DNA from: DAOUJI01 sp965197415
Lineage (GTDB): Bacteria; Chloroflexota; Dehalococcoidia; Lucifugimonadales; JAGWBF01
DNA length: 64,000 bases
Reading direction: 5' to 3'
NCBI GenBank assembly: GCA_965197415.1
Contig: OZ240207.1
Location: forward strand, 124,001-188,000
The position numbers and the translations under genes were made by a program. Numbering within the stretch: the stretch's first letter is position 1; each line of letters starts with the position of its first letter. Positions 25,469 through 33,679 of the stretch are shown here, in pieces. The notes under the pieces are model-generated. The model did no database searches. It was not told where the DNA came from and saw only the letters and a program-made list of their open reading frames with translations.

Positions 25469-25497
25469 TTGACATCCTTGAATGATGTCTGTTAAAT
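25469..25497 (+). promoter_or_regulatory. Sigma70-type promoter of solute-binding protein gene 2
   Basis: TTGACA (25469-25474), 17-base spacer, TTAAAT (25492-25497), 31 bases before the ATG, matching the promoter of copy 1 in boxes, spacing and upstream bases. Confidence 0.8.
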
Positions 25498-25528
25498 TCG
25501 GCGAAATCTACGGTCGGAGGTTCCTTGT

Positions 25529-27580
25529 ATGACCGTCCTAAGGCTTCTCAAATCAAGGTGGATGCTAGCTGTGCCCTTGCTGTTGGTCCTGGCGGCGGCA
25601 GTCGCATGCGGCGGCGCCGAAGCCACTCCAACGGCGCAGCCAACCCCCACGCCGGTCGACTTCGGCGCTCTGACTCAAGAGATACGGGGCATCGTGGACC
25701 AAGGGATTATGGGCATCGACATCCCTGAGGGACTGTCCTCTGAGGATGTGCAGCGCATAGTTGGCTCGGCCATTGCCGGCATCCCCGAGGGGCTGTCCGC
25801 GGCAGACGTGCAAGCCATCGTCGCCCAGGCTATCTCCGAGATACCGGAAGGCCTGACCGTCGAGCAGATGGAAGCGGCGATCAGGACCGCCGTTGACGCA
25901 GGCGTACAGCGAGCCGTTTCCGAGGCAGTTGCTCAGATACCGCCCACGGCAACCCCGGACCCCGACGCTATGATGATGATCATGGGTGAGTACGGCGGCA
26001 GCATTCCGCTCTACAACTACGCCTACGCGTCCCACTTTGACTTGCACGTGGCCCCGGCGCTGGACTCGACCCGTGGCGCCAGGGCCGCCTTCAACGGATT
26101 GGTCCACTACAACTTCAAGAACCCGCTGGAAGTCCTCTGTGACTTGTGCACCGTCTGGAAGTTGTCCGACGATGGGTTGACCTACACTTTCAACATCAAT
26201 CCGGCGGCAACATGGCAGAATGGTTCTCCGGTTTCGGCCTCTGACATAAAATACAGCCTTGACCGGATGGTGGAGCCTGGTGAACCGCGCCCAAGGGCAG
26301 GCGCAATAAAGGCTTATTACGCCAGCTCCCAGGTCATTGACCCGACCACAATCGACGTGACCATGTCCTTCCCTGCCGGAGCCTTCCTGAAGTTCCTGGC
26401 TCTGGACTACATGACTATGGTCAGTGAGGCCCACACCACGTCGGGTCTCGACGTCGACCTGCCTGAGAATGTGATGGGTTCCGGAGCCTTCAGGCTGACT
26501 GAAGCCGTTGTCGGTGAAAGCTGGACCTTCGAGAAGAACGACAACTACTGGAAGTCCGGACTTCCCTTCTTGAACAAAATCGACATCTTGGTAGTGAGAG
26601 GGCGGAGCAACCAGTTGGCCTCCATGCTTACCGGTCAGACTCTTAGCTCGGCCGGTGCACCCGGCGGTGTGAGTCCCGCCACCCGTGCAGCCGCCGTAGA
26701 GCAGTCCGGAGGCAGGCTCAGGCCCAGCGAGGCCTTGACCGGCCCCATAGCGGCCTTCGTAAACCACATCAATCCTCCCTTTGACGATGTCAACGTGAGG
26801 AAGGCGGTTAACCTGGCCATCAACCGCCAAGAGTTCAAAGACGGAGTCTACGACGGAGTAATGTGGCCAGGCTCCTACTTTGGACCAGGTGTCGCTCATA
26901 GCGCAGCCGAGGTGGCGGAGTGGGAAGGCTACAGGGTGAACGCCGACGGATCGAAAGTCCAGGAGGACTTGGACGCGGCCAAGGCTCTGTTGGAATCGTC
27001 AGGCTACGGCCCCGACAAGCCTCTGGAATTCGACATCATGGTCAGGACCGTCAGTGTGTACCCGACTGCGGCTGTGTTCCTCAAGGAGCAATTCGAGGCC
27101 ATTGCCGACTGGGTGAACGTGGGCATCGAGGAAGTCGAGAGTGTGGCCGGCATAAGGCGGCAAGCCACTGGCGAGTTCCAGTTGAGCTACAGGATCATCG
27201 CCACGCTGACTGACGACCCGGACGGAGTCTTCTCGCCCATATACCTGCCGGGCGGCTCTGAGAACCCTCTAAAGTACGAAGACCCCAGAATAGTGGACCT
27301 CTTCGAGAGACAGAAGAAGGAGTTGGATCCGGTAAAGAGGAAGGAACTGCTGAGGGAGGCGGACAACATTCTCAGACAGGGTGAAAGCCAGTGGTTCCAG
27401 GTGGGTTATGGACCCAGCTTTGGAGTGACCAGCGTTAAGCTGCAGAACCAGGGTCTATGGCCTAACCAGTGGGGAGAATACCTCAGGCCGAACGACATGC
27501 TCGCGGAGTTGGAGCACATCTGGTTCGACCCTGACGCTCCGCTCTACGACCCGAACAACCCGCCCTACCCGGCGCCGTAA
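25529..27580 (+). CDS. Family 5 solute-binding lipoprotein, copy 2, with three 20-residue repeats
   Basis: A 683-residue paralogue of the preceding lipoprotein with the same signal peptide and acylated Cys27. Between the linker and the binding domain it carries an extra segment (residues about 44-136). This contains three exact-length 20-residue repeats at 65-84, 85-104 and 105-124, each starting IPEGL and running into an amphipathic helix (DVQRIVGSAI, DVQAIVAQAI, QMEAAIRTAV). Copy 1 lacks it entirely. The binding domain (EYGGSIPLYNYAYASHFDLH to the end) is very similar to copy 1. The repeats may act as a stalk or coiled-coil spacer. It is followed by a hairpin and the permease genes. Confidence 0.92.
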   Translation: MTVLRLLKSRWMLAVPLLLVLAAAVACGGAEATPTAQPTPTPVDFGALTQEIRGIVDQGIMGIDIPEGLSSEDVQRIVGSAIAGIPEGLSAADVQAIVAQAISEIPEGLTVEQMEAAIRTAVDAGVQRAVSEAVAQIPPTATPDPDAMMMIMGEYGGSIPLYNYAYASHFDLHVAPALDSTRGARAAFNGLVHYNFKNPLEVLCDLCTVWKLSDDGLTYTFNINPAATWQNGSPVSASDIKYSLDRMVEPGEPRPRAGAIKAYYASSQVIDPTTIDVTMSFPAGAFLKFLALDYMTMVSEAHTTSGLDVDLPENVMGSGAFRLTEAVVGESWTFEKNDNYWKSGLPFLNKIDILVVRGRSNQLASMLTGQTLSSAGAPGGVSPATRAAAVEQSGGRLRPSEALTGPIAAFVNHINPPFDDVNVRKAVNLAINRQEFKDGVYDGVMWPGSYFGPGVAHSAAEVAEWEGYRVNADGSKVQEDLDAAKALLESSGYGPDKPLEFDIMVRTVSVYPTAAVFLKEQFEAIADWVNVGIEEVESVAGIRRQATGEFQLSYRIIATLTDDPDGVFSPIYLPGGSENPLKYEDPRIVDLFERQKKELDPVKRKELLREADNILRQGESQWFQVGYGPSFGVTSVKLQNQGLWPNQWGEYLRPNDMLAELEHIWFDPDAPLYDPNNPPYPAP

Positions 27581-27598
27581 GGCCGACCAGCAACAAGA

Positions 27599-27641
27599 CA
27601 CTTTGACCTCTGCCGAGACGCCAGCGGCAGAGGTCAAAGTG
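27599..27641 (+). terminator. Perfect 17-bp hairpin after binding protein 2
   Basis: CACTTTGACCTCTGCCG (27599-27615) pairs perfectly with CGGCAGAGGTCAAAGTG (27625-27641). No run of T follows (GATTAAGCG). It resembles the hairpin after copy 1 and separates binding protein from permeases, as in systems that make more binding protein than permease. Confidence 0.7.
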
Positions 27642-27666
27642 ATTAAGCGTCACTGACGGCGCTTTG

Positions 27667-27700
27667 CCCTCACCCCAACCTCTCCCACGGGGAGAGGGAG
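27667..27700. repeat. Dispersed GGGAGAGGG palindrome
   Basis: CCCTCACCCCAACC plus CTCTCCC/GGGAGAGG inverted repeat between binding protein 2 and the first permease gene; same family as the element at 17576. Confidence 0.8.
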
Positions 27701-27742
27701 CAAGTATCCGGCGACCCAATGGGAGGCGTGGGAGATTAGCCG

Positions 27743-28702
27743 ATGACCGCATACGTGATAAAAAGGCTCCTCCTGTTTATCCCGACGGTTATCATAGTAA
27801 GCTTCGTCGCCTTCTTCATCATCAACATCCTACCAGGGGATGCTGCGTTCTTGATGATGGCAGGGGAAGGCGAAGGGGCGGACATCGACCCGGAAGCGCT
27901 CGCCAATCTTCGCAAGCAGTTGGGCACGGACCGGCCCCTGATGGTGCAGTTCGGCGACTGGTTCGGCGGAGTGCTGATCGGGGATTTTGGTACGTCATTT
28001 AAAACCAAAACCCCGGTGATTGATGCACTGAAACGCCGCTTTCCCATCACTATCCAGTTGGCGGTGATGTCGGTCATTCTGTCGATGGTCGTTGCCGTGC
28101 CCCTGGGAGTGTGGTCCGCAGTAAAGCAGGACTCGTCCGTCGATTATGGGACCAAGGTGTTCACGATTCTGTTCGTGGCGGCCCCGACCTTCTGGATAGC
28201 GTTGCTGCTGCAGACTGCGCTGACTAGGTGGGCGGGTTGGCTGCCTTCTTTATTATACGTGGAGCTGTGGGATAAACCTCTGGAGAACCTGGAAATCATG
28301 ATATTCCCAGCCATGGTCCTTGGGCTCCACGATATGGCCTTTATAGCGAGGCTTACCAGGTCATCCATGTTGGAGGTCCTCCGGGAGGACTATGTGCGGA
28401 CTGCTCGGGCCAAGGGACTGAACGACTGGGTGGTGATAGGGCGCCACGGCTTGAAGAATGCTTTCCTGCCGATCCTTACCGTATCAGGTTGGAGGTTCTC
28501 CAACCTTCTTGGCGGCATCGTAATCATAGAGACTATATTCAACCTGCCCGGCATAGGAAACCTGCTCATCACAAGTCTTAACTCCAGGGATTTCCCCTCG
28601 ATTCAGGCTCTGATTCTGGTGCCTGCCCTGGCAGTGATGACCGTCAACCTGGTGATAGACCTTCTATATGGATGGTTAGACCCAAGAGTGCGCTACGCGT
28701 AG
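27743..28702 (+). CDS. ABC transporter permease, DppB/OppB type
   Basis: A 319-residue inner-membrane permease with about six transmembrane helices, starting with YVIKRLLLFIPTVIIVSFVAFF. The DppB signature PGDAAF and the long periplasmic loop follow, and the EAA coupling loop REDYVRTARAKGLNDW is near residues 210-230. It forms half of the channel for a dipeptide/oligopeptide/nickel-type importer with the next gene. A DppC-type gene begins 25 bases downstream. Confidence 0.93.
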   Translation: MTAYVIKRLLLFIPTVIIVSFVAFFIINILPGDAAFLMMAGEGEGADIDPEALANLRKQLGTDRPLMVQFGDWFGGVLIGDFGTSFKTKTPVIDALKRRFPITIQLAVMSVILSMVVAVPLGVWSAVKQDSSVDYGTKVFTILFVAAPTFWIALLLQTALTRWAGWLPSLLYVELWDKPLENLEIMIFPAMVLGLHDMAFIARLTRSSMLEVLREDYVRTARAKGLNDWVVIGRHGLKNAFLPILTVSGWRFSNLLGGIVIIETIFNLPGIGNLLITSLNSRDFPSIQALILVPALAVMTVNLVIDLLYGWLDPRVRYA

Positions 28703-28727
28703 GGTAGTTCTGTAGGACAAACTAGCG

Positions 28728-29663
28728 ATGTTGGATAATCTCAGAGATAGTACGGCCAGTGCGCCGTCGAAGAAACGAGAATGGCTAGGGTTCCTATCGG
28801 TCTTTAGCGAAATCTGGAGATTCGCCAGAAGAAAGCCTCTCGGAGCGGTAGGAGCCTTCATTCTTATCGGCATTACCGTTGTGGCTATATTCGCGCCGGT
28901 GATAGTGCCCCAGGACGCGACAAAGACCCATGCCAGGGAGACTTGGTCAGTACCTGGGACTGAATCCATTGACGGCGAGAGGACTTATTTGCTGGGCACT
29001 GACGAGGCGGGCAGGGACAACCTGAGCCGTCTCATATTTGGCGCCAGGATTTCCATGCTGGTCGGAGTCCTCAGCGTCGCTCTTGGCATCACTGCGGGGG
29101 CCTTGTTGGGCATCACCAGCGCCTATCTTGGAGGCGCCTTCGACCTCTTCTTCCAGAGGGTCATAGACGGCTTCATGGCCTTTCCGGGGATTATTCTGGC
29201 CCTGGCCATAGTGTCCGTGTTGGGCCCCTCGGTGTGGAACGTGATTTTCGCCTTGTCCTTCTTCCTGGCTCCGGGCACCGCACGCACCGTCCGCTCCCAA
29301 GCGCTGAGCATAAAGGAGATGGACTATGTGTTGGCGGCCAGGGCTGTGGGCTCGTCCCCGATACGCATTATTTTCCGGCATCTGTTGCCCAATTGCTTCG
29401 CCATATACATTATTCTAGCGTCCCTGACCCTGGGCACGGCCATTACGGCTGAAGCTTCTCTGGGGTTCCTTGGGCTGGGGGTGCCGCCGACCACGCCGAC
29501 CTGGGGCGGCATGCTCAACTCAGCCAGCAACGACTTTTTGCTGAAGGCCCAGTGGGCCGTCATAGCTCCAGGCGTGGCCATAGCGCTGGCCGTTTACGGA
29601 GCGAACCTTTTCGGCGACGGCATGCGCGACGTTTTGGACCCGCGCCTCCGTGGTAGCCGCTAG
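28728..29663 (+). CDS. ABC transporter permease, DppC/OppC type
   Basis: A 311-residue partner permease. It has a DppC-type N-terminal tail, one helix (GAVGAFILIGITVVAIFAPV), the LLGTDEAGRDNLSRLIFGAR motif diagnostic for DppC, and the EAA loop KEMDYVLAARAVGSSPIRI. The C-terminal FGDGMRDVLDPRLRG is typical. Normally the DppD/DppF ATPases follow, but here the next features are dispersed repeats and an IS element, so the ATPases are elsewhere or lost. Confidence 0.93.
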   Translation: MLDNLRDSTASAPSKKREWLGFLSVFSEIWRFARRKPLGAVGAFILIGITVVAIFAPVIVPQDATKTHARETWSVPGTESIDGERTYLLGTDEAGRDNLSRLIFGARISMLVGVLSVALGITAGALLGITSAYLGGAFDLFFQRVIDGFMAFPGIILALAIVSVLGPSVWNVIFALSFFLAPGTARTVRSQALSIKEMDYVLAARAVGSSPIRIIFRHLLPNCFAIYIILASLTLGTAITAEASLGFLGLGVPPTTPTWGGMLNSASNDFLLKAQWAVIAPGVAIALAVYGANLFGDGMRDVLDPRLRGSR

Positions 29664-29685
29664 CCAAGGGAACAGCACTGGGATT

Positions 29686-29724
29686 CCCCCTCATCCTAAC
29701 CTTCTCCCGCCAGAGGGAGAAGGG
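29686..29724. repeat. Dispersed CCTTCTCCC/GGGAGAAGG palindrome
   Basis: CCCCCTCATCCTAACC followed by a CTTCTCCC...GGGAGAAG inverted repeat. It is followed at about 29776-29796 by another small inverted repeat (CCGGCGCAGGCCGG). Together these fill the space between the permease and the IS. Confidence 0.7.
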
Positions 29725-29867
29725 ACGTACGCCAAACCGTTATTCCTAATCGCTTCGCTCCTGACCCGTCTTTCCGGCGCAGGCCGGAATCCAGGAGGCG
29801 CCCACTACGGGATAGGCGCCGGTATAGGGGAATGGCGCTGACACACCCCGGGGCAGGGCGCTCCTCG

Positions 29868-31548
29868 GAGCCTGTTTCATAAGTCATGGGCAGTATGGAG
29901 TAAGGTATCCTAGGCAAGGTCCACACGTTGATATGGAGGTGAGTGGCGATGCCACATCGCCCAATGAACCGGGAGCAGATATGGATGTTGCCGCCGAGCC
30001 TGGACGAGATGCTCGAGGCCGGTCATCCTGCTCGATTTGTTGCTGAGTTCGTGGATGCTCTGGACGGGGAGGGCTGGGGCGAGATCGGGGTTGATAGAGA
30101 CGGGGAGCCGATGGGAGCGCCAGCCTACCATCCTCGGGCGCTGTTGGGGGTGTGGCTGTACGGCTTCATGACCGGTGTGCGGTCGAGCCGCAAGCTGGAG
30201 GCGGCGTGCTGCGACCAGATACCGTATCTTTGGCTGACGGGCTGCCAGCGACCGGACCATGTCACGTTGTGGCGATTTTACAGTTCCCATCGGGATGGTA
30301 TGAGGAAGCTGCTGAAGCGCACGGTGCAGACGGCGGTCAAGATGGACCTGGTGGATATGGCGGTGCAAGCGGTTGACGGAACGAAGGTAGGCGCCAACGC
30401 GGCAAAGGGACGCACCTACGACGCCGCTGGGTTGCGCCGTCTGTTGAACCGGTTGGAAGGGGCGATAGACGAGTTGGAAGGGCAGAACGAGGCGGGGGAG
30501 GAGCCGGCTATCGGCCATCTGCCGGAGACGTTGCACGACCGCAAGGTCTTGCGTGAGCAGGTGCGTGAGACGGTGCGCAGACTTGCCGATCGGGATGGAC
30601 AAAAACACATCAACCTGACCGATCAGGACGCCCGTATGATGAAGACTCGCCAGGAGATATCGCCCTGCTACAACGCGCAGGCGATGGTCTCTCCGACGCA
30701 GACCGAGGCAGGGGCGAGGGGTATGTTGATCACTGCGGTCGAGGTGGTCAATGACCCCGACGACCACTCCCAACTGGCCCCAATGCTTCAGAAGGCAGAG
30801 GAGACGACGGGCATCAGGTCTGAGATGACGTTGGCCGATGCAGGATATCACTCAGGGAGCAATCTGCAGGAGTGCGCGCTCAGAGACCAGCAGGTTGTGA
30901 TGCCTGAGTCGCAGAGTCGGACGCTAGGACACCCGTATCACAAGGACGGATTCACCTACGACGAGGAGACCGACAGCTATATATGTCCGCAAGGACAGCG
31001 TCTGCGCTTCACCCGCATCAAGCGCACTCGCAACACAGCAATGCGGCTCTACCGGGCATCAGGGGCCGTGTGCCGGGCCTGTCCTGCCTTCGGGGTGTGC
31101 ACCAAGGACAAGCGTCATGGGCGCGCGCTGGAGATCGGTCCCCACGACGCTGCGTTGCGCCGTCACCGGGCCCGGATGTCCACCGAAGAAGCCAAAGGCG
31201 CCTATAGACAGAGAATGCAACTGGTCGAACCGGTCTTCGGGATGATCAAAGAGCAACAGCAAGCCCACAGGTTCCTGTTGCGCGGCTTGCCCAACGTGGC
31301 GGCTGAGTGGAGCCTGCTGGCCACAGCCTTCAACCTGCGCACTCTGTGGAGGCTATGGCGCACCACAGCTGCCAGTACCAGCCGTTGGGTAGCCGAGGGT
31401 GCATGCTCAACCTTTAGGGCGGCGCACCCGGCTGTCATGGGCCCTGCCAGCGCCCTGCTACAACTCTTGGGGCTCCGACCTCAGCCGGTGCAACCAAGCG
31501 GACTTCCCTCCCGTTAAACACAAACAACGCTACATCTGAAACAGGCTC
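29868..31548 (+). mobile_element. IS1182-type insertion sequence, copy 1
   Basis: A complete element of 1681 bp. The terminal inverted repeats are GAGCCTGTTTCA at 29868 and TGAAACAGGCTC ending at 31548. It is flanked by a matching 4-bp direct repeat CTCG (29864-29867 and 31549-31552), the expected target duplication. Joining the flanks restores a small palindrome with GGGCGC/GCGCCC arms, so the element landed in the loop of a dispersed hairpin repeat. Confidence 0.92.
29949..31517 (+). CDS. IS1182-type DDE transposase
   Basis: A 522-residue transposase. The N-terminal DUF772-like part (QIWMLPPSLDEML, ARFVAEFVDALD, HPRALLGVWLYGFMTG) is followed by the DDE domain with AVDGTKVGANAAKG, LADAGYHSGSNLQ and VEPVFGMIKEQQ carrying the three acidic residues. 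A Cys cluster (CRACPAFGVC) lies near residue 380. ATG 29949 is preferred over GTG 29943 because GGAGGT ends at 29940. It appears intact. The second copy at 42.6-44.2 kb differs at only three residues seen by eye (Arg/Lys, Arg/His, Glu/Gly). Confidence 0.94.
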   Translation: MPHRPMNREQIWMLPPSLDEMLEAGHPARFVAEFVDALDGEGWGEIGVDRDGEPMGAPAYHPRALLGVWLYGFMTGVRSSRKLEAACCDQIPYLWLTGCQRPDHVTLWRFYSSHRDGMRKLLKRTVQTAVKMDLVDMAVQAVDGTKVGANAAKGRTYDAAGLRRLLNRLEGAIDELEGQNEAGEEPAIGHLPETLHDRKVLREQVRETVRRLADRDGQKHINLTDQDARMMKTRQEISPCYNAQAMVSPTQTEAGARGMLITAVEVVNDPDDHSQLAPMLQKAEETTGIRSEMTLADAGYHSGSNLQECALRDQQVVMPESQSRTLGHPYHKDGFTYDEETDSYICPQGQRLRFTRIKRTRNTAMRLYRASGAVCRACPAFGVCTKDKRHGRALEIGPHDAALRRHRARMSTEEAKGAYRQRMQLVEPVFGMIKEQQQAHRFLLRGLPNVAAEWSLLATAFNLRTLWRLWRTTAASTSRWVAEGACSTFRAAHPAVMGPASALLQLLGLRPQPVQPSGLPSR

Positions 31549-31597
31549 CTCGTGGGCGCCCTTAATCACAATCAGAGGACGCGGGTTGGGCAGGCCC

Positions 31598-31620
31598 AGG
31601 GCAGGCACGAGGCCTGCCCC
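31598..31620. repeat. GGGCAGGC/GCCTGCCC hairpin after gatA
   Basis: AGGGCAGGC (31598-31606) and GCCTGCCC (31612-31619) flank a short loop directly beyond the gatA stop. No U run. It could act as a bidirectional 3' end structure; similar GC hairpins are dispersed in the window. Confidence 0.55.
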
Positions 31621-33089
31621 TACAGCGGAGGGCGGGCCTGATGCCAGGTCGTGGACTGTTCGTAAGCGTACGCCGCACGAAGCAAAGTCTGCTCCGACAG
31701 CGGCGGCCCTATGAGTTGAAGCCCCACCGGCAAGCCTTGGCTGAACCCGCAGGGCACGGAGATGGCCGGCAGCCCCGCCACGTTCACCGGCACCGTGTAC
31801 ACGTCGCTTAGGTACATCTGGAGCGGGTCGTCCAGCTTCTCTCCGAGCTTGAAGGCCACGGTGGGTGACGTGGGAGTCGCCAGAACGTCGCAGCTTTCGA
31901 AAGCTTTTTGGAACTCCTGGATTATCAGCGTGCGCACTTTCTGGGCCTTTAGATAGTAGGCGTCGTAGTATCCAGCGGACAGCGCGTAGGCTCCTAGCAT
32001 GATGCGCCGCTTGACCTCCGGGCCGAATCCGTATTCGCGGGTCTTCTCCATGGCCTCCCACATGTTGTCGGTGTCACGGTAGGAGTAGCCGTATTTGACG
32101 CCGTCGTACCTCGCCAGGTTGGCGGAGCACTCCGACGGGGCCAGTATGTAGTAGCAGGCCAGAGCATAGGACGCGCTGGGAAGGGACGTTTCCACGATGT
32201 GCGCCCCCAGACCTTCCAAATGGGAGACCGCGGCCTCCACGGCCTGTCGGACTCCTTCTTCCATTCCCTCAGCAAAGTATTCACGGGGCATCCCCACCCT
32301 GAGCCCGGATATGCCCCCCTCAAGCCCAGCCGGATAGTCAGGGACCTGGACGGAAAGGGACGTGGAGTCTCTGGGATCGTGGCCTGCGATGGCCTTCAGG
32401 ACGAGGGCACAATCGGTCACGTCCTTGGTGATGGGACCGATTTGGTCGAAGGAGGAGGCGTAGGCTATAAGCCCGTACCTGCTTACCAGCCCGTAGGTGG
32501 GTTTAATCCCCACCACACCGCAGAGAGAAGCGGGCTGCCGGATGCTGCCGCCAGTGTCGGAGCCAAGGGCGTAAAGGGCCTCGCCTGCGGCCACCGCCGC
32601 TGCTCCACCTCCGCTGCTGCCCCCAGGCACCCGGCCCAGGTCCCAAGGGTTGTGGGTGGGGTGGAACGCCGAGTTCTCAGTGGATGAACCCATGCCGAAC
32701 TCGTCCATGTTCCCTTTGCCCACCATCACTGCTCCGGCAGCAGACAGCCTCTCTACTATCCCGGCGTCGTAGGTGGGCACGTAAGTCTCCAGCATCCTAG
32801 AGGCGCAGGTGGTGGCCACTCCACGAGTGCTTATCAAGTCTTTAATTTGGACGGGAATGCCCGTCAACTGGCCGCTGTTCCCCTTGACGTTGTCCAACCG
32901 CTGGGCCTGCTCCCGGGCGCGGTCGGCCGTCACAGTGACAAACGTCTGCACCTTGTCTTCGATGGCCTCGATGCGGCTCAAACACGCCTTGACTACATCG
33001 AATGCTTGTATATCGCCTCGCGCAACCAGCACCTGAGCATCATGGATGGTCAAATGGTAAAGCTCGTCAGGGCGAGCGTTCTCTGACAT
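31620..33089 (-). CDS. gatA: Asp-tRNA(Asn)/Glu-tRNA(Gln) amidotransferase subunit A
   Basis: A 489-residue amidase of the GatCAB complex, which frees ammonia from glutamine for transamidation of mischarged tRNA. The Ser-cisSer-Lys triad is visible: PVQIKDLISTRG (Lys), GSSGGGAAAVAAGEALYALG and GSDTGGSIRQPASLCG (nucleophile Ser). GLKPTYG-like GIKPTYGLVSRYGLIAYASS and QIGPITKDV follow. Length is normal. gatC lies 2 bases upstream on the same strand; gatB is not in the window. Confidence 0.96.
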   Translation of the reverse strand: MSENARPDELYHLTIHDAQVLVARGDIQAFDVVKACLSRIEAIEDKVQTFVTVTADRAREQAQRLDNVKGNSGQLTGIPVQIKDLISTRGVATTCASRMLETYVPTYDAGIVERLSAAGAVMVGKGNMDEFGMGSSTENSAFHPTHNPWDLGRVPGGSSGGGAAAVAAGEALYALGSDTGGSIRQPASLCGVVGIKPTYGLVSRYGLIAYASSFDQIGPITKDVTDCALVLKAIAGHDPRDSTSLSVQVPDYPAGLEGGISGLRVGMPREYFAEGMEEGVRQAVEAAVSHLEGLGAHIVETSLPSASYALACYYILAPSECSANLARYDGVKYGYSYRDTDNMWEAMEKTREYGFGPEVKRRIMLGAYALSAGYYDAYYLKAQKVRTLIIQEFQKAFESCDVLATPTSPTVAFKLGEKLDDPLQMYLSDVYTVPVNVAGLPAISVPCGFSQGLPVGLQLIGPPLSEQTLLRAAYAYEQSTTWHQARPPL

Positions 33090-33091
33090 GG

Positions 33092-33388
33092 TTAGTCTTC
33101 CAACACCGCCTTGACGCGAATCAAGTCATTTTCGCTGACCGGGGCATTTGAGAGGATGTTCTCCACAGGTTCCGACTCCCCCGCCTGGTCTTCCCGTAGC
33201 ACCGTGTCTAGAGATATGGAGTGGGCTGTAGGCTCGACTCCGTCGGTATCAAGGCCCTGGAGGGTCTGGAACAATTCCAGGACATGGGAAAGCTGCTCCG
33301 CCATCAACTCCAGTTCCTCGTCCGTCACACCGATACGGCAAAGGGCCGCTATGTGTTGGACCTCATCTCTGCTCAGGGCCAAGGTCAT
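33092..33388 (-). CDS. gatC: Asp-tRNA(Asn)/Glu-tRNA(Gln) amidotransferase subunit C
   Basis: A 98-residue GatC (LSRDEVQHIAALCRIGVTDE, QLSHVLELFQTLQGLDTDGV, LREDQAGES) that wraps around the GatA-GatB interface and stabilises the complex. Usual length. The gene is first in a two-gene gatC-gatA unit with a -10 like TATAAT on the minus strand about 40 bases upstream. Confidence 0.94.
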   Translation of the reverse strand: MTLALSRDEVQHIAALCRIGVTDEELELMAEQLSHVLELFQTLQGLDTDGVEPTAHSISLDTVLREDQAGESEPVENILSNAPVSENDLIRVKAVLED

Positions 33389-33429
33389 TCCTTTCGCAGT
33401 CCAGGATGATTCAAGCTGGCGTCAGAGCC

Positions 33430-33435
33430 ATTATA
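33430..33435 (-). promoter_or_regulatory. -10 element of gatCA
   Basis: Reads TATAAT on the minus strand, 41 bases before the gatC ATG, preceded by GGC. No convincing -35. Confidence 0.45.
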
Positions 33436-33504
33436 GCCCCTCGTGGAGCGCCGGGCAGTCCCCCATGCCAGTCAAGTTAGACCGGAAACATGGCAGCCGT
33501 CAGC

Positions 33505-33532
33505 TTGACATATAGGCGTGCCGGAGTAGAAT
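33505..33532 (+). promoter_or_regulatory. Sigma70-type promoter for amidohydrolase 2
   Basis: TTGACA (33505-33510), 16-base spacer, TAGAAT (33527-33532). The next start codon is 147 bases downstream, leaving a long leader with no gene in it. Confidence 0.65.
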
Positions 33533-33679
33533 TATTCCATCCGACGCCCGAAACGGCTCCCCGGTTTTCCCGTACGTTTGGGCATTACAGTAACGGCAAC
33601 GATGGGTGTTTACCGGAACTCCCCGCCGTATATAGCCCAAGGGCGCCAATGGGCAAGAGCCTGGATGAGGAGGTCGGCA

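Noticed and set aside
25565..26899. 444-codon minus-strand open frame
   Set aside because: Antisense of binding-protein copy 2 with no family features.
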